Of a stretch of DNA of 64,000 bases, positions 10,901 to 18,725 are shown one piece after another. The translations under genes were made by a program, and so were the position numbers. Position 1 is the stretch's first letter; each line of letters begins with the position of its first letter. Source of the DNA: Mesorhizobium sp. LNHC252B00 (GTDB lineage: Bacteria > Pseudomonadota > Alphaproteobacteria > Rhizobiales > Rhizobiaceae); assembly GCF_000502955.1 (NCBI RefSeq), contig NZ_AYWO01000003.1, positions 21,694 through 85,693 of the forward strand, written 5' to 3'. The notes under the pieces are model-generated. The model was not told where the DNA came from, did no database searches, and was given only the letters and a program-made list of their open reading frames with translations.

Positions 10901-12724
10901 TTACTCCACTGTCACCGATTTCGCCAGATTGCGCGGCTGGTCGACGTCCGTGCCCATGAACACGGCGGTGAAATAGGCGAGCATCTGGATCGGCAGCGCA
11001 TAGATGATCGGCGAGATGATTTCCGGCACGTCCGGCAGCACGATCGTCTCCATCGTCTTCACGCTCGTCAGTGCCGCACCCTTGCTGTCGGTGATCAGGA
11101 TGATCTTGCCGCCGCGCGCCGCCACTTCCTGCATGTTCGACACGGTCTTTTCGAAGATGCGGTCATGCGGCGCGATGACGATGACCGGCATGTTCTCGTC
11201 AATCAGCGCGATCGGGCCATGCTTCAGTTCGCCCGCGGCATAGCCCTCGGCATGGATGTAGGAGATTTCCTTGAGCTTTAGCGCGCCTTCCATGGCCAGC
11301 GGGAAGTTGGTGTCGCGGCCGAGATAGAGCACGTTCTTGTAGTGCGCGAGCTCGCGCGCGATCTTTTCGATCTGATGGTCGAGCTTCAGCACCTGGTTGG
11401 CAAAGCGCGGCGCCTCCGAAAGCTCGCGCACAAAGATCTTTTCCTGCTCCTTCGAAATCGTGCCACGCGCCACGCCGGCGCGCACGGCGAGCGATGCCAG
11501 CACCGAAAGCTGGCAGGTGAACGCCTTGGTCGAGGCGACGCCGATCTCCGGCCCGGCGAGCGTCGGCAGCACGACGTCGGATTCGCGCGCCATGGTCGAT
11601 TCTCGCACGTTGACGACGGCACCGATCTTCATCCCCGCCTTGCGGCAGTAGCGCAGCGAGGCCAGCGTGTCGGCGGTCTCGCCCGACTGCGAGATGAAGA
11701 ACGCCGCGTCGCTCTTCGACAGCGGCATTTCGCGGTAGCGGAATTCGGAGGCGACATCGATGTCGACCGGCAGCCGCGCATAGCGCTCGAACCAGTATTT
11801 GCCGATCAGGCCGGCTAGATACGCCGTACCGCAGGCTGAAATCGCCAGCCGGTCGATTTTGGCAAAATCGAAAGGCAGGTCCAGCGGCTTGGAAACACCG
11901 CCGACAAAGTCGAGATAATTCGCCAGCGTGTGCGAGATCACCTCGGGCTGTTCATGGATTTCCTTCTCCATGAAGTGGCGCCTATTGCCTTTGTCGACCA
12001 TGAAACTGGTCGAGAGCGACTGCTGGCGCTTGCGGTCGACCTTTGTGCCGTCGATGTCGAAGATGGTGACGCCGTCGCGGCGCACCACCGCCCAGTCGCC
12101 ATCTTCGAGATAGGTGATCGAATTGGTGAACGGGGCGAGCGCGATGGCGTCGGACCCTAAAAACATCTCGCCATCGCCATGGCCGACAGCCAGCGGCGGA
12201 CCGTTGCGGGCGCCGACGATCAAGTCTTCATCGCCCTTGAACATGATCGCCAGCGCGAAAGCGCCTTCCAGCCGCTTCAGCGCCTGGTGCGCGGCATCAA
12301 CTGACTTTAGCCCCTTGGCAAGTTCGCGCGCCACCAGATGCGCCACGACCTCGGTGTCCGTCTGCGACGAGAAAGAATAGCCGTCGCGGATCAGTTCGTC
12401 GCGCAGCTCGGCGAAATTCTCGATGATGCCGTTGTGGACGATGGCGACGCCGTCGGAAAAATGCGGATGCGCATTGGTTTCGTTGGGCACGCCATGCGTC
12501 GCCCAGCGCGTGTGGCCGATGCCGATCGTGCCGTCGAGCGGCTCGTTTTTCAGCAAGCGCTCGAGGTTGACCAGCTTGCCTTCGGCGCGGCGGCGGCCAA
12601 GCTGGCCGTGCTCGATGGTGGCGACGCCGGCCGAGTCATAGCCGCGATATTCGAGCCGCTTCAGCGCATCGACGATGAGCGGCGCAACCTGCGAGTGGCC
12701 GACGATCCCAACAATACCGCACAT
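10901..12724 (-). CDS. glmS: Glutamine--fructose-6-phosphate aminotransferase (isomerizing) GlmS
   Basis: A 607-residue enzyme making glucosamine 6-phosphate from fructose 6-phosphate and glutamine, the entry to peptidoglycan and LPS amino sugars. Cys2 (MCGIVGIVG) is the glutaminase nucleophile; RWATHG and HNGIIEN complete the N-terminal amidotransferase domain (1-240). Two SIS domains follow with SACGTAYLAG, SQSGETADT, and GELKHGP, and the C-terminus ends DQPRNLAKSVTVE, conserved for sugar-phosphate sealing. It lies 175 bp downstream of glmU on the same strand, so the two UDP-GlcNAc pathway genes probably share a transcript. Confidence 0.97.
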   Translation of the reverse strand: MCGIVGIVGHSQVAPLIVDALKRLEYRGYDSAGVATIEHGQLGRRRAEGKLVNLERLLKNEPLDGTIGIGHTRWATHGVPNETNAHPHFSDGVAIVHNGIIENFAELRDELIRDGYSFSSQTDTEVVAHLVARELAKGLKSVDAAHQALKRLEGAFALAIMFKGDEDLIVGARNGPPLAVGHGDGEMFLGSDAIALAPFTNSITYLEDGDWAVVRRDGVTIFDIDGTKVDRKRQQSLSTSFMVDKGNRRHFMEKEIHEQPEVISHTLANYLDFVGGVSKPLDLPFDFAKIDRLAISACGTAYLAGLIGKYWFERYARLPVDIDVASEFRYREMPLSKSDAAFFISQSGETADTLASLRYCRKAGMKIGAVVNVRESTMARESDVVLPTLAGPEIGVASTKAFTCQLSVLASLAVRAGVARGTISKEQEKIFVRELSEAPRFANQVLKLDHQIEKIARELAHYKNVLYLGRDTNFPLAMEGALKLKEISYIHAEGYAAGELKHGPIALIDENMPVIVIAPHDRIFEKTVSNMQEVAARGGKIILITDSKGAALTSVKTMETIVLPDVPEIISPIIYALPIQMLAYFTAVFMGTDVDQPRNLAKSVTVE

Positions 12725-12899
12725 ACAGACAGCCCCCGATTCCCCATGGAAAACCAGCGCTATTTAGGGATGGCCGGCCTGCCGCGAAAGTCACATTGCA
12801 TTTCGTCCCGTGTAACGGAACGCTTCTGCACGCATGCACCATGACAGATCGCTCTTGCAATCCGGTTACTGCAATTGTTCGGTTTTTTCCGGGCCGGGT

Positions 12900-14258
12900 T
12901 TACTTTTTCTTCGCCGCCGCGGCCGAAGCAAAGCGCTCGCGCAGCTCCTTGCCCTTGCCAGGGATCGTCTTCTGGCGGGCGCGGCCGAAGGCCAGCGCAT
13001 CGTCGGGCACGCTTTCGGTGATGACGCTGCCCGAGGCGATATAACCGCCCTTGCCGATGGTGACAGGGGCCACCAGTGAGGAATTCGAGCCGACAAAGGC
13101 GCCCTCGCCGATGTCGGTGAAAAACTTCGAATAGCCGTCATAGTTGCAGGTGATGGTGCCGGCGCCGACATTGGCTCCGGCGCCAACCCGCGCATCGCCG
13201 ATATAGGTCAAATGGTTGACCTTGGCGCCCTCCTCGATAACAGCCTGCTTGACCTCACAGAAATTGCCCACCTTGGCCCTTTGCCTGAGATCGGCGCCCG
13301 GCCGCAGCCGCGCGTACGGCCCGACATCGCAATTCGAAGCGATGGTGGCGCCTTCGATGTGGCTGAAGGCATGGATCCTGGCGCCTGTGGCGATCTTCAC
13401 CGCTGGACCGAACCAGACATTGGGCTCGACGATCGTATCGGCCCCGATCTCGGTATCGTGCGAGAAATACACGGTCTCCGGCGCGATCAGCGTCACGCCC
13501 GAAAACATCGCCTCGCGCCGACGGCGGGCCTGCCAGATGCCTTCGGCCTGCGCCAATTCGGCGCGGTTGTTGATGCCGAGTGCATTTTCAAAACTGGCTT
13601 CGGTCGCAACGACATCGAGGCCTCGCGCGCTGGCAATCTCGACGATGTCGGTGAGGTAATACTCGCCCTTGGCATTCTTGTTGCCGACCGCGTCGAGCAG
13701 CTTCAGCGCTTGGACGCCGACTACCGCCATCAACCCTCCATTGCAGAAAGTGATCTTCCGCTCTTCCTCGCTGCAATCCTTCTCCTCGCGGATGGCGACC
13801 AGTTTGCCACTCTTTTCGATCAGCCGGCCATAGCCAGTTGGATTGGGGGTACGAAAGCCGATGACGACGACGGCAACGCCTCCCGCCAGCTTACGCCGCG
13901 CCGCGATCAGCGCGCCCGGATCGATCAGCGGCGTGTCGCCGAACATCACGAGGACATCGTCATAACCCTTTGATATCGCATCGCGTGCGGCCAGAACGGC
14001 ATGTGCGGTGCCGAGGCGCTTTTCCTGGACAAAGGTCTCGGCTTTCGGAGCGAATTTTGCCGCCGCCTTGCGCATTTCTTCCGCGCCATGGCCGATCACC
14101 AGCGCCTGGTCGCCGGCACCGGCGGCTTCCGCCGCCTTCACCACATGAGCGACCATCGGCAGCCCGGCAATCTGGTGCAGCACCTTCGGCAGCGCGCTCT
14201 TCATGCGCGTGCCTTCGCCGGCGGCGAGGATGACGGACAGGCAGGATCTCTGGCTCAT
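12900..14258 (-). CDS. glmU: Bifunctional UDP-N-acetylglucosamine pyrophosphorylase / glucosamine-1-phosphate N-acetyltransferase GlmU
   Basis: A 452-residue enzyme catalysing the last two steps to UDP-GlcNAc. The N-terminal nucleotidyltransferase domain has [18 protein letters not shown]; the C-terminal left-handed beta-helix has hexapeptide repeats and the acetyltransferase segment with [16 protein letters not shown], and [11 protein letters not shown]. Length is typical. The ATG at 14258 (MSQRSC) is taken; a TTG three codons earlier is an alternative. The C-terminus ends in a short lysine tail. Confidence 0.97.
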   Translation of the reverse strand: MSQRSCLSVILAAGEGTRMKSALPKVLHQIAGLPMVAHVVKAAEAAGAGDQALVIGHGAEEMRKAAAKFAPKAETFVQEKRLGTAHAVLAARDAISKGYDDVLVMFGDTPLIDPGALIAARRKLAGGVAVVVIGFRTPNPTGYGRLIEKSGKLVAIREEKDCSEEERKITFCNGGLMAVVGVQALKLLDAVGNKNAKGEYYLTDIVEIASARGLDVVATEASFENALGINNRAELAQAEGIWQARRRREAMFSGVTLIAPETVYFSHDTEIGADTIVEPNVWFGPAVKIATGARIHAFSHIEGATIASNCDVGPYARLRPGADLRQRAKVGNFCEVKQAVIEEGAKVNHLTYIGDARVGAGANVGAGTITCNYDGYSKFFTDIGEGAFVGSNSSLVAPVTIGKGGYIASGSVITESVPDDALAFGRARQKTIPGKGKELRERFASAAAAKKK

Positions 14259-14344
14259 GGAAGGCAACCATATGAAGGGGTTGGGAATCAGGACATGCTA
14301 ACAGTGGCGCCATGCTGCACCAATGCGGTTAAATTCCGGTGAGA

Positions 14345-14404
14345 TGGTGGAGCAGCTGACTCTTAATCAGTGGGTCCAGAGTGCATCAGTGGATCCAGAG
14401 TGCA
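14345..14404 (+). pseudogene. tRNA-Lys(CUU)-like remnant with a tandem duplication
   Basis: From 14345 to 14380 the sequence reads like the D-stem 3' side, anticodon arm (CTGACTCTTAATCAG, anticodon CTT) and variable region of a tRNA-Lys. There is no acceptor stem, normal D-loop or recognisable T-arm. The last part (14368-14385) is repeated at 14387-14404 with one mismatch in 18 bases. I read this as a broken tRNA fragment, perhaps an old integration or recombination scar, not a functional gene. No covariance search was possible. Confidence 0.5.
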
Positions 14405-14421
14405 AATCTTATGTCGGGTGC

Positions 14422-15168
14422 CTACCCCAACCTTCCCAGCACCGGGAAATTCTCCAGCAGCCAATACGACACGGTCTGCACGCCGCCGGTGAGGAAGAAG
14501 ACGCCGGCGACGACTAGCAGCGCGCCGATCGCCTTTTCGACGCGGCCGAGATGGACGCGGAATTTACCGAGGAAGCGCATGAACGCACCGGAAAACAGCG
14601 CCGCGATCAGGAATGGGACGCCCAGGCCGAGCGAATAGGCGGCAAGCAGCAGCGCGCCCTCGCCCACCGTCTCGCGGCCGCCGGCCAGTGTCAGGATCGG
14701 CCCCAATACCGGGCCGATGCATGGCGTCCAGCCGAACGCGAAAGCCAGCCCCATCACATAGGCGGCGATCACACTCGCCGGCTTGCCTTGCGATTGGAAG
14801 CGCGCCTCGCGCGACAAAAGCGGGATGCGCAGGATGCCGAGGAAGTTCAGGCCCATCAGGATGATCAGCACACCGGCGCCCATCGCCAGTTGCTCCTGCC
14901 AGACCCGCAGCAGCCGGCCGATGGTCGACGCACCGGCTCCGAGCGCAACGAACACGGTGGAAAAACCGAGCACGAAGGCGATCGAGGAATAGAGCAGCGC
15001 GCCACGTGCGCCTTCGCGCGCCGTCGCGCCCGCATTGCCGCGGAAATCATCGACCGAGACGCCTGCCATATAGCAGAGATAGGGCGGCACCAGCGGCAGC
15101 ACGCAAGGCGACAGGAACGAGATCGCTCCCGCCCCGACCGCGCTAACATAGCCGATGTCCAATGCCAT
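14422..15168 (-). CDS. ccdA: CcdA/DsbD-type thiol-disulfide transmembrane protein (cytochrome c biogenesis)
   Basis: A 248-residue, roughly six-helix membrane protein of the CcdA family, which passes electrons from cytoplasmic thioredoxin to periplasmic partners such as those that reduce apocytochrome c. The two active Cys are in FLSPCVLPLVPPYL near residue 21 and FGWTPCIGPVLGPIL near residue 150. Pro residues flank both, as expected. The ATG at 15168 has a GGAG ribosome binding site; a TTG two codons earlier is less likely. No other cytochrome c maturation gene is adjacent. Confidence 0.9.
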   Translation of the reverse strand: MALDIGYVSAVGAGAISFLSPCVLPLVPPYLCYMAGVSVDDFRGNAGATAREGARGALLYSSIAFVLGFSTVFVALGAGASTIGRLLRVWQEQLAMGAGVLIILMGLNFLGILRIPLLSREARFQSQGKPASVIAAYVMGLAFAFGWTPCIGPVLGPILTLAGGRETVGEGALLLAAYSLGLGVPFLIAALFSGAFMRFLGKFRVHLGRVEKAIGALLVVAGVFFLTGGVQTVSYWLLENFPVLGRLG

Positions 15169-15351
15169 TTCCAAGAACTCCAGTGCCGTGGCTGATATAG
15201 CGACGCGCAGCCTTGTCCACCAATCACCATAGTGTTGGCAAGATCATCCTTGCCGAGCGCACTTGCCGGGAAGAAACGGGGACGCGCAGGCGTTGATGCG
15301 GTGAGGCCGCGATTTCCCGCGCGTCTCCAGATATCAGTCAAGGAGATCTCC

Positions 15352-15729
15352 ATGAAAACCATAACCGTTGGGCTGGCAGCGCTGTTGCTCAGCACCGCTG
15401 CATCCTTCGCTGCCGACGCGTGGAAGGAAGCCGAGGTCAATGGCACCAAGATATACACCGACGCCAACGGCATGACGCTTTATACCTATGACAAGGACGA
15501 GAAGGGCAAGAGCAACTGCTACGACAAATGCGCCACCAACTGGCCGCCGCTGAAGGCCGCAGCCGGCGCCAAGCCGGAAGACGAATGGAGCGTTGTCGGC
15601 CGCACCGACGGCACCAAGATGTGGGCCTATGACGGCAAGCCGGTCTATACCTTTATCAAGGACAAGAAGCCCGGCGATGTGAGCGGCGACGGCGTCGGCG
15701 AGGTCTGGCATATCGTCAAGGCCGACTAG
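15352..15729 (+). CDS. Small secreted protein with two COG4315-type repeats
   Basis: A 125-residue exported protein. The signal peptide is MKTITVGLAALLLSTAASFA, cleaved near AFAADA. Two related repeats follow, each with the G-x-x-L-Y-x-Y/F-x-K-D core (GMTLYTYDKDEKG; GKPVYTFIKDKKPGD) and with CYDKCATNWPP between them. Proteins of this 'secreted repeat' family are abundant in rhizobia and their biochemical role is unknown. A strong AAGGAG ribosome binding site precedes the ATG. It is divergent from ccdA; the two Cys could make it a thiol substrate, but that is only inference from position. Confidence 0.85.
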   Translation: MKTITVGLAALLLSTAASFAADAWKEAEVNGTKIYTDANGMTLYTYDKDEKGKSNCYDKCATNWPPLKAAAGAKPEDEWSVVGRTDGTKMWAYDGKPVYTFIKDKKPGDVSGDGVGEVWHIVKAD

Positions 15730-16094
15730 CGTACTCGGTACCCAGCCGCCTGATGGCGGTACAAGGGCTGGTCGCCGGGCAATCTTCATGCGGCGGGCGT
15801 CGACCACCTTGCAGCAAACCACCGGTTTCGGTTCAGCGACTCGCGTGGAAAGCAGATCGGTCGTTTTCAATGACATCGCGCCTTTTCCGATGGCTAGGGG
15901 TCACCATCTCCCTTTTCCAAAATTCTGTGATTTCCTCCATACACTCTAAGAGTGTATTGCTGCAGAGAGCCCCGCAATTTGGGGCGCTTCCCCTTGACCG
16001 GATGCAAAAGCGCCGCCATGTGAGCGACACATGAACGAGATTTCGTCGCGCGCAGCGGAATTCTTCTGCCGCACCACAGCTGATATGAGACCTC
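15730..16094. other. Intergenic region upstream of topA
   Basis: 365 bp without a convincing gene. It contains one notable element, a perfect palindrome at 15939-15957 listed separately. Short frames here have no ribosome binding site or family resemblance. It presumably contains the topA promoter. Confidence 0.4.
15939..15957. promoter_or_regulatory. Perfect 19-bp palindrome, possible operator
   Basis: ATACACTCT-A-AGAGTGTAT, a 9-bp inverted repeat around a single central A, with no T-run after it, so not a terminator. Size and symmetry suit a dimeric winged-helix regulator (MarR-, Rrf2- or ArsR-like). It lies 138 bp upstream of the topA start. The cognate regulator is unknown. Confidence 0.45.
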
Positions 16095-18719
16095 ATGGAC
16101 GTCGTCGTCGTCGAATCGCCGGCCAAGGCAAAGACAATCAACAAATACCTCGGCAAGAACTACAAGGTTCTGGCCTCGTTCGGCCATGTCCGCGATTTGC
16201 CAGCCAAGGACGGCTCAGTGCGTCCGGACGAGGATTTCGCCATGTCCTGGGCGGTCGACACCGCTTCGGGCAAGCGGCTTGCCGACATCGCCAAGGCGGT
16301 CAAGGATGCCGACGGCCTGATCCTCGCAACTGACCCGGATCGCGAGGGTGAAGCCATCTCCTGGCATGTGCTGGAGGTGCTGAAGCAGAAGCGCGCGCTG
16401 AAGGACAAGCCGGTCAGCCGCGTCGTCTTCAACGCCATCACCAAGTCGTCGGTGCTGGAAGCGATGGCCAATCCGCGCCAGATCGATGCGCCGCTGGTCG
16501 ATGCCTATCTCGCCCGCCGGGCGCTGGATTATCTCGTCGGCTTCACGCTGTCGCCGGTGCTGTGGCGCAAACTGCCGGGCGCCCGCTCGGCCGGACGCGT
16601 CCAGTCGGTTGCACTGCGCCTGGTCTGCGACCGTGAATCCGAGATCGAGCGCTTCATCCGCGAGGAATACTGGCAGATCGCGGCTCTGCTGGGCACGCCG
16701 CGCAACGAGAACTTCGAAGCGCGGCTGACCGCCTTCGATCGCAAGAGGCTGCAAAAGCTCGACATTTCCAACAAGGCGCAGGCCGATGACATCAAGACGA
16801 TGCTCGAAGGCGCGACCTTCAAGGCCGTGTCGGTCGAAGCCAAGCCGACCAAGCGCAATCCCGGCCCGCCCTTTACCACCTCGACACTGCAGCAGGCCGC
16901 CTCATCGGGCCTTGGCTTCTCGGCCAGCCGCACCATGCAGGTGGCGCAGCGGCTCTATGAAGGCATGGAGATCGGCGGCGAGACCACCGGCCTGATCACC
17001 TATATGCGAACCGACGGCGTGCAGATGGCACCCGAGGCGATCGACGCCGCACGCGATGCCATCGCCAAGGAATTCGGCCCGAAATACCTGCCGGAAAAGC
17101 CACGCCTTTACACGACCAAGGCCAAGAACGCCCAGGAAGCGCACGAAGCGATCCGCCCGACGGATTTCATGCGCACTCCGGCATCGGTCAGACAGTATCT
17201 CGATTCCGACCAGATGCGCCTCTATGAGTTGATCTGGAAGCGTGCGATCGCCAGCCAGATGCAGCCGGCCGAAATCGAGCGCACCACCGCCGAAATCGAG
17301 GCGGTCAACGGCGCGCGCACCGCCGAGCTTCGCGCCGTCGGCTCGGTCGTTCGCTTCGACGGCTTCATTGCCGCCTACACCGACCAGAAGGAAGACGACG
17401 CGGAAGACGAGGAAAACCGTCGCCTGCCCGAGATCCGCGCCGGCGAGCAGCTTGCCCGCCAGGCAATCAACGCCACGCAGCACACCACCGAGCCGCCGCC
17501 GCGTTATTCCGAGGCTTCGCTGATCAAGAAGCTGGAAGAGCTCGGCATCGGTCGCCCGTCGACCTATACGGCGATCCTGAAGACGCTCGAAGACCGCGAC
17601 TACGTCACCATCGACAAGCGCCGGCTGGTGCCGCAGGCCAAGGGCCGCCTGCTGTCGGCTTTCCTCGAAAGCTTCTTCAAGCGCTATGTCGAGTACGACT
17701 TCACCGCGTCCCTCGAGGAAAAGCTCGACGAGATTTCCGACGGCAAGCTCGCCTGGAAGGATGTGCTGCGCGATTTCTGGAAGGATTTTTCGGGCGCCGT
17801 CGGCGACATCAAGGAGTTGCGCGTCACCGACGTGCTGGATGCGCTCAACGAGGAACTGGCGCCGCTGGTGTTTCCCGCGCGCGAGGATGGCTCCAATCCG
17901 CGCATCTGCCCGAAATGCGGCACCGGCAACCTGTCGCTGAAGCTCGGCAAGTTCGGTGCGTTCGTCGGTTGCTCGAACTATCCCGAATGCTCCTTCACCC
18001 GCCAGCTCGGCGACGCTGCCAACCCCAATGGCGAGAATGGCGGCGGCGAAGACGGTACCAAAGTCATTGGCAAGGATCCTTATACGTCAGAGGAAATCAC
18101 GCTGCGCAGCGGCCGCTTCGGCCCCTATCTGCAGCGCGGCGACGGCAAGGAAGCCAAGCGCTCCAGTCTGCCCAAGGGCTGGACGGCAGAATCGATCGAC
18201 CACGAGAAGGCGCTGGCGCTGCTGTCGCTGCCGCGCGACGTCGGCCAGCATCCGGAAACGGCCAAGATGATCTCGGCCGGGCTCGGCCGCTACGGCCCGT
18301 TCGTCCTGCATGACGGCACCTACGCCAATCTCGACAGCATCGAGGACGTGTTCTCGATCGGGCTGAACCGCGCCGTGTCGGTGATCGCCGAGAAGCAGTT
18401 GAAGGGCAAGGGCGGCCGCAATGGCGGCACTGCCGCAGCGCTCAAGGAGCTTGGCGAACACCCCGACGGCGGTGGCAAGATCGTCGTACGCGACGGCAAA
18501 TACGGGCCTTACGTGAATTTCGGCAAGGTCAATGCCACCTTGCCCAAGGGCAAGGATCCGCAGTCGGTGACGATCGAGGACGCGCTGGCGTTGATTGCCG
18601 AGAAAGAAGCCAAGGGCGGCGGCGGCGCCAAGAAGCCGTTCCGGAAAGCGGCAGCAGCCAAGGCGCCCGCGGCCAAGAAAACCGCAGCCAAGAAGCCGGC
18701 AGCGAAGAAAAGAGGGTAG
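16095..18719 (+). CDS. topA: DNA topoisomerase I (type IA)
   Basis: An 874-residue enzyme that relaxes negative supercoils. The N-terminal Toprim domain has VVESPAKAKTI and ATDPDREGEAISWH; the catalytic tyrosine is in GLITYMRTDG at residue 303. Following HEAIRPT and the gate domains is a four-Cys zinc finger (CPKCGTGNLSL...GCSNYPEC), then several topoisomerase C-terminal repeats, each with GRFGPYLQ/GRYGPFVL/GKYGPYVN. The end is an Ala/Lys-rich tail typical of alphaproteobacterial TopA. The rnr gene starts 6 bp after the stop, so the two are co-transcribed. Confidence 0.97.
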   Translation: MDVVVVESPAKAKTINKYLGKNYKVLASFGHVRDLPAKDGSVRPDEDFAMSWAVDTASGKRLADIAKAVKDADGLILATDPDREGEAISWHVLEVLKQKRALKDKPVSRVVFNAITKSSVLEAMANPRQIDAPLVDAYLARRALDYLVGFTLSPVLWRKLPGARSAGRVQSVALRLVCDRESEIERFIREEYWQIAALLGTPRNENFEARLTAFDRKRLQKLDISNKAQADDIKTMLEGATFKAVSVEAKPTKRNPGPPFTTSTLQQAASSGLGFSASRTMQVAQRLYEGMEIGGETTGLITYMRTDGVQMAPEAIDAARDAIAKEFGPKYLPEKPRLYTTKAKNAQEAHEAIRPTDFMRTPASVRQYLDSDQMRLYELIWKRAIASQMQPAEIERTTAEIEAVNGARTAELRAVGSVVRFDGFIAAYTDQKEDDAEDEENRRLPEIRAGEQLARQAINATQHTTEPPPRYSEASLIKKLEELGIGRPSTYTAILKTLEDRDYVTIDKRRLVPQAKGRLLSAFLESFFKRYVEYDFTASLEEKLDEISDGKLAWKDVLRDFWKDFSGAVGDIKELRVTDVLDALNEELAPLVFPAREDGSNPRICPKCGTGNLSLKLGKFGAFVGCSNYPECSFTRQLGDAANPNGENGGGEDGTKVIGKDPYTSEEITLRSGRFGPYLQRGDGKEAKRSSLPKGWTAESIDHEKALALLSLPRDVGQHPETAKMISAGLGRYGPFVLHDGTYANLDSIEDVFSIGLNRAVSVIAEKQLKGKGGRNGGTAAALKELGEHPDGGGKIVVRDGKYGPYVNFGKVNATLPKGKDPQSVTIEDALALIAEKEAKGGGGAKKPFRKAAAAKAPAAKKTAAKKPAAKKRG

Positions 18720-18725
18720 GACGGC

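Noticed and set aside
15939..15957. Terminator reading of the palindrome upstream of topA
   Set aside because: No T-run on either side and a loop of one base, so an RNA hairpin terminator is unlikely.
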